The notes beneath the pieces were generated by a model. The model made no database searches. It was not told the DNA's origin and saw nothing but the letters and a program-made list of their open reading frames with translations. Positions 32,780 to 41,193 of a DNA stretch of 64,000 nt are shown one piece after another; positions within the stretch are counted from its first letter, which is position 1, and each line of letters begins with the position of its first letter. Source of the DNA: Pedobacter suwonensis (GTDB lineage: Bacteria > Bacteroidota > Bacteroidia > Sphingobacteriales > Sphingobacteriaceae); assembly GCF_900111825.1 (NCBI RefSeq), contig NZ_FOJM01000014.1, positions 124,001-188,000 on the forward strand, given 5' to 3'. A program made the translations under genes and the position numbers.

Positions 32780-33865
32780 ATGAATAAGGAATCAACAGAA
32801 AAAGAAATCAGACAAGCACTTATATATACAGCCAGGACAACGGCTATCATTGCGTTTCTATTTGTTGCTTGTGGAACCATTTTCATCTGCACTTTATTTT
32901 TTAATGGGCAGCCAGATGTAGTGACAGCAAAAACCAAACAGGATGTGGAAACCGGTATAGCTGCTGTTAACGTCAAAAGCCAGGTTGTACCTGCTGATGC
33001 CTGGAAAGCGCCTGATGAAAATACGATTCCGGCGGACACCAAGTACGGCCAGATGATCAGGTATGGCAAAGAATTAATAGCACATACGAGCAAATATTTT
33101 GGGCCAAATGGATCCATAGCCCGTATTACAAATGGTATGAATTGTCAGAATTGTCACCTCGAGGGTGGAACCAAACTGTTCGGAAATAATTATGCTGGTT
33201 TTATTTCCAGTTTTCCTAAAATGAGTGGCAGATCAGGAAAGGTTGAACCTGCATCGGCACGTATTGCAGAGTGCTTCAATCGAAGTCTTGCAGGCAAAGT
33301 ACCAGACGAATCTAGTAAAGAGATACAGGCAATGCTGGCTTATATGAAATGGCTTGGAACAGGTGTAAAAAAAGGGGAGAAAGTGTTTGGAACGGGAACC
33401 GAAAAATTAAAATTCCTGGATAGGGCAGCGAATGTCAAACATGGAGCGATTTTATATACCAGTAAATGTCAAAGTTGTCATGGTGCAAATGGTGAGGGAA
33501 TACTCGATGAAGACAAACTAACTTATGTTTATCCGCCATTATGGGGCAAACACAGCTACAATGATGGCGCAGGGATGTATAGACTCAGTAACTTTGCGGG
33601 GTTCGTAAAGAACAATATGCCATATGGTGCCAGATATGGAGATGCGCAGTTAAGTGATGAGGAGGCCTGGGATCTCGCTGCTTTTGTGAACTCACAGCCA
33701 AGACCACATAAAGATCAGGGAAAAGATTACCCTGATTTGTTAAAAAAACCTTTTGATGCGCCATACGGACCATATGCCGACAAATTTTCTGAAAATCAAC
33801 ATAAGTATGGTCCATTTGCACCAATTGTAACCTCCGAAAAACAAGTAAAACTAACAACTAAATAA
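32780..33865 (+). CDS. TsdA-like dihaem cytochrome c, copy 2
   Basis: A 361-residue paralogue of 15227-16306. ATG 32780 gives an N-terminal anchor (about 16-40). Two haem motifs, NCQNCHLEGGTK and KCQSCHGANGEG, are kept, as are AECFNRSLAG (possible Cys ligand) and VKNNMPYGARYG (possible Met ligand) and the long shared blocks around KMSxRSGK and PPLWGxxSYNDGAGM. Predicted to be a periplasmic, membrane-anchored thiosulfate dehydrogenase-type cytochrome. It heads an operon with DsrE and two binding proteins and is divergent from the LysR gene. Confidence 0.84.
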   Translation: MNKESTEKEIRQALIYTARTTAIIAFLFVACGTIFICTLFFNGQPDVVTAKTKQDVETGIAAVNVKSQVVPADAWKAPDENTIPADTKYGQMIRYGKELIAHTSKYFGPNGSIARITNGMNCQNCHLEGGTKLFGNNYAGFISSFPKMSGRSGKVEPASARIAECFNRSLAGKVPDESSKEIQAMLAYMKWLGTGVKKGEKVFGTGTEKLKFLDRAANVKHGAILYTSKCQSCHGANGEGILDEDKLTYVYPPLWGKHSYNDGAGMYRLSNFAGFVKNNMPYGARYGDAQLSDEEAWDLAAFVNSQPRPHKDQGKDYPDLLKKPFDAPYGPYADKFSENQHKYGPFAPIVTSEKQVKLTTK

Positions 33866-33884
33866 ATCATCAAAATCTAAAATC

Positions 33885-34340
33885 ATGAAAAAAATAACCT
33901 TAATCTGTACATTATTTTTGCTGATCGCAGCAACCTCGGCCACTTTTGCCCAAGCTACACCTGCTAATTTTACAGGGGCAAAAGCCACCCTGAAAAATTA
34001 TAAGGCACTGTATGTAATCAATAACGGTGATGAGAAAAAGATTGCAGGAACACTTCGAAACCTAAAAAATGCACTCGACGATCCCAGGTTAAAAGGGAAA
34101 ATCAATGCAGAACTTATTGCCTTTGGAGATGGCGTAGCTGTTTACCAGAAGAACGGATCTTTTGAAAAAACATTGTTAGAACTGCAATCCAGAGGAGTAA
34201 TTCTTGCACAATGTGAAAATACCGTCAGAGAAAGGAAAATCGAAAAAAATACCTTATTTGATTTTATCAGTTATGTACCCAGCGGCAATGGTGAAATCAT
34301 CATCCGTCAATATCAGGGATGGGCAGTTGTACATCCTTAA
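33885..34340 (+). CDS. Exported DsrE-family protein, copy 2
   Basis: A 151-residue paralogue of 16311-16766 with a signal peptide (about 1-23), the YKALYVINNGDEKKIAGTLRN and ELIAFGDGVAVYQK strands, and the single conserved cysteine in VILAQCENTVRERKI. The chain ends EIIIRQYQGWAVVHP, almost the same as copy 1. It lies 19 bases behind the cytochrome, which repeats the pairing seen at 15-16.8 kb. Confidence 0.84.
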   Translation: MKKITLICTLFLLIAATSATFAQATPANFTGAKATLKNYKALYVINNGDEKKIAGTLRNLKNALDDPRLKGKINAELIAFGDGVAVYQKNGSFEKTLLELQSRGVILAQCENTVRERKIEKNTLFDFISYVPSGNGEIIIRQYQGWAVVHP

Positions 34341-34359
34341 ACCAAATAATTAGAAAATC

Positions 34360-35280
34360 ATGAAATATATAAATCACACCTTTTTAGCCACAGTTGCATT
34401 TTTATTGCTTTGTGGAAATGTTAAGGCCCAGGATCATCGCTTTGATCCGCCCTGGAATACTCCACCTGAAAGTAAAGTTCAGTTCACAGTACCTGGAGTA
34501 GACAATGTGCCTGATCTTTTTGGAGACATTAATGATCCCCAACTGGTGGTTTTCTTTGCCGGTAACCAGTTTATGTGCATTGACGAATTAATTGCAGCCT
34601 TTAAAAAGTCATATCCACATTATCAGCGGGTATTTGCCGAAACGCTTCCCCCAGGCATTTTAGCCCAACAAATAAAAACCGGTAGCATTGTGGTGGGCAA
34701 CATGAGAATTACCTTAAAGCCGGATGTTTATACAGCTGGTAAGAACCGGATAGACATGACCCCTGAATGGTTTAGCAAAACGACTTTATATGCTAGAAAC
34801 AGGTTGGCAATCATGGTCCAAAAGGGAAATCCGAAGGCATTGAAGTCACTCAAAGATTTAGCAAATAAAGAGCTGAGGATCAGTATGCCCAATCCAGAGA
34901 ATGAAGGGATCGGTAAACGTATTGAAGAAGCCTATGTGAAAGCTGGAGGGGAAACATTAAAATCTACCATCATGGAAGATAAAGTTAAAGATAAGACTAC
35001 TTATCTTACCATGATCCATCATCGCCAATCACCAATGAGGATCCTATACAACGAAAGTGACGCCGCTCCAGTATGGTATACTGAGGCCTACTATCAGAAA
35101 ATGATTGGCCATCCTGTTGAGCTCATTGAAATTCCTGAAAAAGAGAATATCCATGCGCAATATATAGCGGGACAGTTAAAAGATGCGCCACATCCGGCCG
35201 CTGCAAAAGATTTTATGGATTTTTTGATCAGTCCGCAGGCTGCTGCCATCTACAAAAAGTTTGGTTTTGATTTACCTTAA
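34360..35280 (+). CDS. Periplasmic substrate-binding protein (ModA/PstS-like fold), orphan
   Basis: A 306-residue exported protein (signal peptide about 1-23, ending VKAQ) of the type II periplasmic-binding class. Recognisable elements are LVVFFAGNQFMCIDELIAAFKKSYP, NRLAIMVQKGNPKALKSLKDLAN (typical of ModA-like and tungstate binders), and ARKD-type C-terminal PAAAKDFMDFLISPQAAAIYKKFGF. No ABC permease or ATPase gene follows. In this sulfur operon it may bind a sulfur oxyanion or feed an oxyanion to the cytochrome, or bind molybdate for the sulfite dehydrogenase. The ligand is not determined. Confidence 0.75.
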   Translation: MKYINHTFLATVAFLLLCGNVKAQDHRFDPPWNTPPESKVQFTVPGVDNVPDLFGDINDPQLVVFFAGNQFMCIDELIAAFKKSYPHYQRVFAETLPPGILAQQIKTGSIVVGNMRITLKPDVYTAGKNRIDMTPEWFSKTTLYARNRLAIMVQKGNPKALKSLKDLANKELRISMPNPENEGIGKRIEEAYVKAGGETLKSTIMEDKVKDKTTYLTMIHHRQSPMRILYNESDAAPVWYTEAYYQKMIGHPVELIEIPEKENIHAQYIAGQLKDAPHPAAAKDFMDFLISPQAAAIYKKFGFDLP

Positions 35281-35291
35281 ACATAAACACA

Positions 35292-36041
35292 ATGAAAAAT
35301 ATATTTTTAACCATATTGTCAGTCGTTGCTGTAGTGACCATTGGGAATGCACAAATCCCAAACGATACTTTATATGTCTATGGTCCCGGTGGGCCGCTCG
35401 GACCGATCAATGAATGTGCGAAGGTTTTTGGAAAGCAGCATGATATCGTAATTAAAGTCACTGCCGGGCCAGATAATGAATGGATGCCGGATGCAATGAA
35501 ACATGCAGATCTGTTCTTTGGAGGAGCAGAATACATGCTTTCAAAATTCATGTCTGACCACCCAAACATGATAGTGGCGAACTCTCGGACAGAGTTATAT
35601 AAACGTGCGGCAGCGATCCTGGTACGGCCCGGCAATCCTAAAAACATCAAAAATCTGGGCGATCTCTGTAAACCAGGTGTGAAAATTCTTGATGTGAATG
35701 GGGCTGGGCAAATGGGGCTTTGGGAAGATTTGGCAGGTCGACAAGATCTGATTGCAAACATACAGCAGCGTATAGCAGGTACATTTGCAAATTCGGCATT
35801 GGGTATTGCTGCATGGAAAAATGATCCTCAATATGATGCCTGGATAACATTTGGCTCCTGGCATAACCGTTTACCAGACCTCACCTCAATGGTTAGGATT
35901 CCTGTTACACAAACAGTCTATAGAGGTACACCTGTAGTGAGGGGTAGCACTGGTACGCATAAGTCGGAAACTGAGGATTTTATCAAGTTTATGCAATCCG
36001 ATAAAGGACATCTCATTTTCAAAAAATGGGGTTGGGAATAA
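35292..36041 (+). CDS. Second periplasmic substrate-binding protein (ModA-like), orphan
   Basis: A 249-residue exported protein (signal peptide about 1-20) with VYGPGGPLGPINECAKVFGKQ, FGGAEYMLSKFM, RAAAILVRPGNPKNIKNLGDL (the ModA-type hinge motif) and a C-terminal TEDFIKFMQSDKGHLIFKKWGW. It is the last gene of the operon, 11 bases after the first binding protein and ahead of the strong terminator at 36052. A complete ABC partner is absent. It could be a signalling or ligand-delivery protein. Confidence 0.76.
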   Translation: MKNIFLTILSVVAVVTIGNAQIPNDTLYVYGPGGPLGPINECAKVFGKQHDIVIKVTAGPDNEWMPDAMKHADLFFGGAEYMLSKFMSDHPNMIVANSRTELYKRAAAILVRPGNPKNIKNLGDLCKPGVKILDVNGAGQMGLWEDLAGRQDLIANIQQRIAGTFANSALGIAAWKNDPQYDAWITFGSWHNRLPDLTSMVRIPVTQTVYRGTPVVRGSTGTHKSETEDFIKFMQSDKGHLIFKKWGWE

Positions 36042-36051
36042 ATAATGTCTA

Positions 36052-36094
36052 AAAACTTATCTTCTATAACATGAAGTTATGGAAGATAAGTTTT
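36052..36094 (+). terminator. Strong stem-loop terminator after the binding-protein gene
   Basis: AAAACTTATCTTCTATAAC (36052-36070) pairs with GTTATGGAAGATAAGTTTT (36076-36094) around the loop ATGAA, 19 base pairs with one T-G. It ends with TTTT. Its inner arms also form the second LysR box (36066-36080). Confidence 0.75.
36066..36080 (+). promoter_or_regulatory. LysR box 2, upstream of yeiH
   Basis: ATAAC-ATGAA-GTTAT repeats the arms and spacing of LysR box 1. Its centre (36073) is 51 bases from the -7-like GATCTTTG at 36124-36131, the same distance as at box 1. A TTTG at 36100-36103 lies 20 bases before that element. The arms double as part of the terminator stem. Confidence 0.6.
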
Positions 36095-36099
36095 AATGA

Positions 36100-36131
36100 T
36101 TTGATCGGGGTTTATTAGTTATGGATCTTTG
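36100..36131 (+). promoter_or_regulatory. Candidate promoter of the yeiH gene
   Basis: TTTG at 36100-36103 (-33) and GATCTTTG at 36124-36131 (-7, first base off consensus) with a 20-base spacer. The gene starts at 36159. Confidence 0.55.
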
Positions 36132-36158
36132 AATTAGAAAATAAAGACAATCAAAATT

Positions 36159-37145
36159 ATGACACAAATCAAAGACAATTCAAATTCTTCTAAAATAAAG
36201 GCGGGTAACCTGCTAAACTTAAATTTAAACACCCGTAAAATTATCTTCATCCTGGCAGTTTTGCTGTGCCTCTTTCCATTTATGTCGCCTCCTTTAGCCT
36301 TATTGCTAGGATTAGTATTGGCGCAACTAATGGAACATCCCTATCTGCATTTAAATCACAAGGCCACAAACCTGCTGCTAAAAATTTCTGTTGTCGGGCT
36401 AGGATTTGGAATGAATGTATTCAGTGCAATGAAAGCAGGAAAAGAAGGCGTACTGTTTACCGTAGTTTCTATTTTCGGAGTGCTTATCATTGGTTTTATC
36501 CTGGGAAAAGTATTTAAAATAGAACGTAAAACATCTTTTTTGATATCAGCTGGAACGGCGATCTGTGGTGGAAGTGCTATTGCTGCATTGTCGCCTGTAA
36601 TGAACGCAGAAGAAAAACAGATCTCCGTTGCAATGGGTACTGTTTTTATACTCAACTCGGTGGCCTTATTTCTTTTCCCCGCTATCGGACATGCGCTTAA
36701 CTTGTCACAGTCACAATTTGGTATGTGGTGTGCCATTGCTATTCACGATACCAGTTCTGTTGTTGGGGCAGCCAGTAAATATGGTGAACAAGCACTACAG
36801 ATAGCCACAACTGTTAAGTTAGCCAGAGCACTATGGATTGTTCCCGTAGCGTTTGGTACATCTTTCCTGTTCAAAAGCAACAATAGCAAAGTTAGTATAC
36901 CCTATTTTATAGGGCTATTTATCCTGGCAATGATCGCCAACACCTACTTACCTTTTATTAAGCCTTTTGCGCCCTACTTTGTAGCATTAGCAAAAGCAGG
37001 CTTAACTTTAACCTTGTTCCTGATAGGAAGCGGACTCTCATTTACTATCTTGAAAGCAGTGGGGATAATGCCACTGTTACAAGGCGTAATTTTATGGATA
37101 GTAATTTCAAGTGCTGCATTATGGGCAGTTATATCTTTGGTTTAA
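36159..37145 (+). CDS. YeiH family putative sulfate/sulfite exporter
   Basis: A 328-residue membrane protein with about ten hydrophobic segments. The YeiH/UPF0324 signature is clear: LLKISVVGLGFGMN, LISAGTAICGGSAIAALSPV, IAIHDTSSVVGAASKYG. YeiH proteins are thought to export sulfite or sulfate. In enterobacteria the gene is next to the LysR gene yeiE. Here the LysR gene is 3.5 kb upstream and a matching LysR box precedes this gene. It is convergent with the beta-propeller gene, 6 bases apart. Confidence 0.86.
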   Translation: MTQIKDNSNSSKIKAGNLLNLNLNTRKIIFILAVLLCLFPFMSPPLALLLGLVLAQLMEHPYLHLNHKATNLLLKISVVGLGFGMNVFSAMKAGKEGVLFTVVSIFGVLIIGFILGKVFKIERKTSFLISAGTAICGGSAIAALSPVMNAEEKQISVAMGTVFILNSVALFLFPAIGHALNLSQSQFGMWCAIAIHDTSSVVGAASKYGEQALQIATTVKLARALWIVPVAFGTSFLFKSNNSKVSIPYFIGLFILAMIANTYLPFIKPFAPYFVALAKAGLTLTLFLIGSGLSFTILKAVGIMPLLQGVILWIVISSAALWAVISLV

Positions 37146-37151
37146 AATACA

Positions 37152-38543
37152 TTAGTTACTGATCATCACCAGCTTTTTTGAAAGATCATCAATAAGAACC
37201 ACATGTTTATAATCGGCGCCACCTGTTCCTACACTCTTAATTATCCCCGAGGATTGACCGCTAAAAGCTCCTTTTTCATCGGTCTTAAAAGAATTGATGA
37301 CATAATCTGCGTTAAACGTATCATTTGAGGAGTTGGTTAACGCTAAAGTATACGAAGTATTTGGCTCGAGTTTTTTAAAGTCCTGTTGGACAAGATCAGT
37401 CAAGCCTACGCTTCTTACGTTTAGCATGCCTGATGACATTGAATTATCCTTATTCATCAATTTAATCACCTGACTTTTGTCTGCAAGATTAAGCGGGGTT
37501 AAATTTTCTTTTGAGGCATTTGCAGGGCTGGCATTAGCGGCGTACAACAATGCTTGCGGACATTGTCCAATAGCAATGGTTTTTACAACGGCCATTTTTA
37601 CCAGATCAACCACTTGTACCTGGTCATCATTTTCTAATCCGACATATGCAAATTTACCATCTGCCGAAGTCCAGACGCCATGTGGCAATGATCCTGTCGC
37701 AACGCTATCAGTAAGCTTGAAATCTTGTGAAACACTAAATACTTTTAAGCTGTTTTCTCCGCCAATGGTTGCCAGCATCACAGGTGAATCATTAACTAAA
37801 GTAAAAGTGACATGGTTGGTAATTGGACCTGTATTTAGTACTGTATGTATCGTATTTGTCTCCGTGCTGATGACAGTGATCTTCCCTACATCCTTATGTG
37901 TCAATGCAATCCATTTCCCATCAGGACTACAGAATATATTTGGAGAAAATGGACTAACTACTGGAATACGCTTTACAATAGCATAAGAAGTTGCATTCAC
38001 TACATCCACTTCTGCAGTAAAGCTGGAACAAATATAAGCCCATTTTCCATCTGGAGTAAAAGCAACCATTCCCGGGCCGTCGGCTACTGGAATTTGCTTG
38101 ATTTCAATCAGTTTATTTGCATCAATTACGCTGATATACGATTCTCCTCTTACCGATATCCATGCCTGTGATCCTGAAGGGTTAAAGGTTGCCTCATGCG
38201 GTGAACGTCCGATATAAACAGTTTTTAAAACTTTATTTTTTGCTGTTGAAATAAAGGTTACTGAATTTGATCCAATGGAAACCGCTGCTAGTAATTGCCT
38301 TTTAGGGGAATAACCCAGGCCATGAACCAGGGCCTGTCCCTTATATAGAGGACTTAAGATATCAGGTTGGGGTTTACCAAGAACAATATTTCCTAATAGC
38401 GTTTGTGTTGAGGGATCTAAGACAGAAACCGTATTAGATATCTGATTGCCTGTATAAACCCTGTCTTGGGCATAGATTGATTGTGCTTTTGATTGTAGGG
38501 CAAAACTGAATATTAATAGCGTAAACAAGGATATCTTTTTCAT
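37152..38543 (-). CDS. Exported YncE-like beta-propeller protein
   Basis: A 463-residue exported protein (signal peptide about 1-20) with repeated blades such as VYTGNQISNTVSVLDPSTQTLLGNIVLG, FISTAKNKVLKTVYIGRSPHEATFNPSG, and GKWAYICSSFTAEVDVVN, the pattern of YncE-type seven-blade propellers. The C-terminal part after the propeller holds a different domain (LYAANASPANASKENL on). It lies 3 bases downstream of the DUF305 gene, and both follow the sulfite dehydrogenase. Beta-propellers in such positions often dock or bind cofactors. Its function here is unknown. Confidence 0.78.
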   Translation of the reverse strand: MKKISLFTLLIFSFALQSKAQSIYAQDRVYTGNQISNTVSVLDPSTQTLLGNIVLGKPQPDILSPLYKGQALVHGLGYSPKRQLLAAVSIGSNSVTFISTAKNKVLKTVYIGRSPHEATFNPSGSQAWISVRGESYISVIDANKLIEIKQIPVADGPGMVAFTPDGKWAYICSSFTAEVDVVNATSYAIVKRIPVVSPFSPNIFCSPDGKWIALTHKDVGKITVISTETNTIHTVLNTGPITNHVTFTLVNDSPVMLATIGGENSLKVFSVSQDFKLTDSVATGSLPHGVWTSADGKFAYVGLENDDQVQVVDLVKMAVVKTIAIGQCPQALLYAANASPANASKENLTPLNLADKSQVIKLMNKDNSMSSGMLNVRSVGLTDLVQQDFKKLEPNTSYTLALTNSSNDTFNADYVINSFKTDEKGAFSGQSSGIIKSVGTGGADYKHVVLIDDLSKKLVMISN

Positions 38544-38546
38544 ATG

Positions 38547-39143
38547 TTAATGGGAGTTTGTAAATGTCTTCATTTGTTGGATTTCTATCTGTTCATCTGA
38601 GATAATATTCTCGGCCAGTCTTTTTACATTTTTATTTTTTCCATACCGCAACTCAACTTTAGCCATGTCGATGGCAGCCTGATGGTGAGGAAGCATTATC
38701 CTTGCAAAGGACAGATCAGTATCAGACAATTGTTTTTCTTCAGGCATTTGTTCCATCATCACTTTCATCATCTTCTGGTTGGCGTTTTGATGTTGGTTGC
38801 CTGTAGCGATAAATCCTTCAGGATGGCTGAGCAGGAGTCGCATTTGCTGAATCTGGGTTTGTTGCTCAGCTTTGATACTTTTAGCTAGCTGAATCATTTC
38901 TTTATTTTTTCCGGTCTTAATCTCTTCTTCTGCCATATCAATAGCACCCTGGTGATGTGGGATCATCATTTGTATGAAATCTCTGTCTGCAGATGTGGTA
39001 GCTGATATTTCATCCATCTTCATCATCATATGAGCCATTTGCCCAAGGAAGACATTTTTTTTAGTTGCCATTTGCATGTGTTCATGTTGTGCTCGTGCAG
39101 AGAAACTAGCAAATAGTAGAAGTATAGACGTGAATCTGATCAT
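38547..39143 (-). CDS. Exported DUF305 protein (duplicated MMxPHHxxAIDMA)
   Basis: A 198-residue exported protein (signal peptide about 1-18) with two DUF305 repeats: QMMIPHHQGAIDMAEEE and RIMLPHHQAAIDMAKVE. The HH pair and Met residues suggest a metal site, and DUF305 genes often accompany copper genes. It is co-transcribed with the propeller gene and 92 bases downstream of the sulfite dehydrogenase. It may supply or store copper or manganese, but the role is not known. Confidence 0.82.
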   Translation of the reverse strand: MIRFTSILLLFASFSARAQHEHMQMATKKNVFLGQMAHMMMKMDEISATTSADRDFIQMMIPHHQGAIDMAEEEIKTGKNKEMIQLAKSIKAEQQTQIQQMRLLLSHPEGFIATGNQHQNANQKMMKVMMEQMPEEKQLSDTDLSFARIMLPHHQAAIDMAKVELRYGKNKNVKRLAENIISDEQIEIQQMKTFTNSH

Positions 39144-39235
39144 GGTTTGATGTAGAATATTAATTGTGATAAACTGTTTATGCCAAACAAGCCTTATGCG
39201 ATAACCGCAAGATCCTGAAATTTGTTCTTATTGAG

Positions 39236-40432
39236 CTATATTACATCTACATCAATTGGCGAGATAAAATTAACCATGTAAGTTCTTCTGTCTAAATCAT
39301 GCTCCATGGGTTGCGTTTTGCCATTTTGATCTGTCGCTCTAGCCATTAAACTATATCTTCCAGTCTTAGCAGGAACCACCCATTCAAATTCAAATAGCTG
39401 CCAGGCGAAAGGGATAGCAGGACCAATTAATTTTGCTGGTTGCCATGAATTTCCTTTATCCGTGCTTATTTCTACTTTCGATAGGTTACTATCACCTGAC
39501 CATCCTGCACCCCTTACTTGATAAGGTTTTCCAGCCGGCACCGCTTCAAACAATACCGGCCTTGATATTTCAGACTTAACCAATGTAGTGGTTACGGGCG
39601 TCAAGGTAGGTAGTCCTTCAACACGCTTCCAGTAAGCATATTCAATCGTCTGCCAATAGCCATCAAACGGCTTTTCAGATGCAGTAATTTTCATCAGCCA
39701 TTTCACAGATGCCATACCATACCATCCTGGAATAATTGCCCTTGCCGGGAAACCATGTTCAGCACTCAATGGTTTTCCATTCATTTCATAGGCGATGATG
39801 ATGTGATCCTGCATTGCTATATTTAACGGAATGCTTCGGGCGAATTTGATTTTTCCTGGTGATTTCGGCTCTTCTGTAATCATCCCCTCATCATTCCCTT
39901 CCAAAATAATGTCTACCGTACCCACCTTTATGCCAGCCTTCTTTAACAATACGGATAAAGGTACTCCTGTCCATTCAGCATTGCTGATCCCACCTTGTTC
40001 CCATCCTAAACCCTTCACTTTTGGGGCGAGGTTAGCACGTCCGTTTCCGGCACATTCTATAGTAGCCATTACCTTTTTTGCAGGAAGCTTTTTAAGTTCG
40101 CTCAGATTGATCTTTATGACATGATTGGTGTTGCCGCCAATCTCTAATTCCCAATTTGTAGCATCAATATTGGGAATATTAAAATGACTCCTGATGAAGA
40201 ACTGGTTATTTGGAGTAATCCTGTTTTTTAACGTAGGAAATGGAAACTCCATATTTAATGGCTTTTTCTCTCGCGTAATAAGTCCTGGAAAGTCATTGTC
40301 TTCTCTGGTTTGTTGAATCTCCTTCGCCGAAGCCCAGGATGGTATTGTTGCGCCAGCTATCACCGGGATAATTCCAGTAACAAAATTACGTCTGTTTAAC
40401 GTGTAGTTTTGTGATGTTTTGTCGTTTTTCAT
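39236..40432 (-). CDS. Sulfite dehydrogenase / sulfite oxidase family molybdopterin protein (SorA-like, Tat exported)
   Basis: A 398-residue protein with a Tat-type signal (NRRNFVTGIIPVIAGA). The Mo-cofactor domain has TIECAGNGRANLAPKVKGLGWEQGGISNAEWTG, where the cysteine of IECAGN is the Mo ligand, and DHIIIAYEMNGKPLSAEHGFPARAIIPGWYGMASVKW. A C-terminal Mo-co dimerisation domain (about 290-398) begins with PVTTTLVKSEISRPV. There is no haem domain, so electrons would pass to a separate acceptor such as the cytochromes encoded nearby. It oxidises sulfite to sulfate. It lies in the same region as YeiH and the YeiE-like regulator. Confidence 0.9.
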   Translation of the reverse strand: MKNDKTSQNYTLNRRNFVTGIIPVIAGATIPSWASAKEIQQTREDNDFPGLITREKKPLNMEFPFPTLKNRITPNNQFFIRSHFNIPNIDATNWELEIGGNTNHVIKINLSELKKLPAKKVMATIECAGNGRANLAPKVKGLGWEQGGISNAEWTGVPLSVLLKKAGIKVGTVDIILEGNDEGMITEEPKSPGKIKFARSIPLNIAMQDHIIIAYEMNGKPLSAEHGFPARAIIPGWYGMASVKWLMKITASEKPFDGYWQTIEYAYWKRVEGLPTLTPVTTTLVKSEISRPVLFEAVPAGKPYQVRGAGWSGDSNLSKVEISTDKGNSWQPAKLIGPAIPFAWQLFEFEWVVPAKTGRYSLMARATDQNGKTQPMEHDLDRRTYMVNFISPIDVDVI

Positions 40433-40707
40433 TTCAATAAATGTAGGTGATTACAATATAGCCAAAAATCTCTCATAGGATAACTTGTATTCTTCCTTTT
40501 TCTTGATGGTTGAAAGGAAACAACTGTAGACTTTACTTCATCGCTGGCCTGCTAGAAAAGACACAATAGTTCTATAACTGTTTATCAAATACTCATCTCA
40601 ATTTCTATCAAAAAACGGTCGTTTCCTGAGAACATAAACATAGTTGAAACAATTCATTGAAGAAGCCTTGTGATCAGATATCACAATCATAAATTGCTTT
40701 GTAAAAC

Positions 40708-40827
40708 TTATAATATTTTCTTTTTCCGATACTGCCCTTCAACCTTATTGTTTAACAAATTCTCAAAATTAATTATCGCTTCGCAATGCTCAAAGAGGTT
40801 CGAACTTCCGCGGATTGACTCTACTAA
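40708..40827 (-). pseudogene. 3' remnant of a protein gene, copy B
   Basis: Minus-strand frame reading RGSSNLFEHCEAIINFENLL, then NNKVEGQYRKKKIL and a stop at 40708. It aligns with copy A (25435-25567), with about three-quarters of bases identical over the shared part and many differences silent. The two copies are in the same orientation and flank the block 25.6-40.7 kb. Confidence 0.55.
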
Positions 40828-40829
40828 TT

Positions 40830-40858
40830 AAAAGCTCATCGAAAGATGGGCTTTTTTG
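40830..40858 (+). terminator. Hairpin with T-run next to remnant B
   Basis: AAAAGCTCATC (40830-40840), loop GAAA, GATGGGCTTTT (40845-40855), one T-G pair, then a T-run. Both ends carry A/T runs, so it could work on either strand. It sits at the same place relative to remnant B as 25580-25611 does to remnant A. Confidence 0.65.
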
Positions 40859-41193
40859 TTTAGATCTATAATTTAATTGGCTTTTACCTTTGCGACACGC
40901 TAAGAGTAGATGGGGCAAAATATTCTTCACATGGCAAAAAGTGATTCAAGGATTACTGATTAATCTGAATATCTAAACATCCGAAGCATTGGTCAAAAAG
41001 TCAAATTTATAATAGCACTTTCTCCGACATAACATTTCGTAAAAAGCTTTCAAGATCAACGCTTGTTAAAACTGGATATTAAACAGAAATTAAATCATTA
41101 AGGTTCAATCAATTCGAACAAGACTAAGGACAGAAGCTTGACAACCCAATTGAGCAGGAGATGGAATATATTGGCTATAAATTTATTAAAATG

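Larger units (their letters stand above)
40433..41193. other. Intergenic region holding gene remnant B
   Basis: About 760 bases without an intact gene. It contains remnant B (40708-40827) and its hairpin (40830-40858). I see nothing else that I can support. Confidence 0.55.

Noticed and set aside
39166..39180. ATAAACTGTTTAT palindrome upstream of the DUF305 gene as a third LysR box
   Set aside because: Arms and spacing differ from ATAAC-N5-GTTAT and no -7 element lies at the shared 51-base distance.
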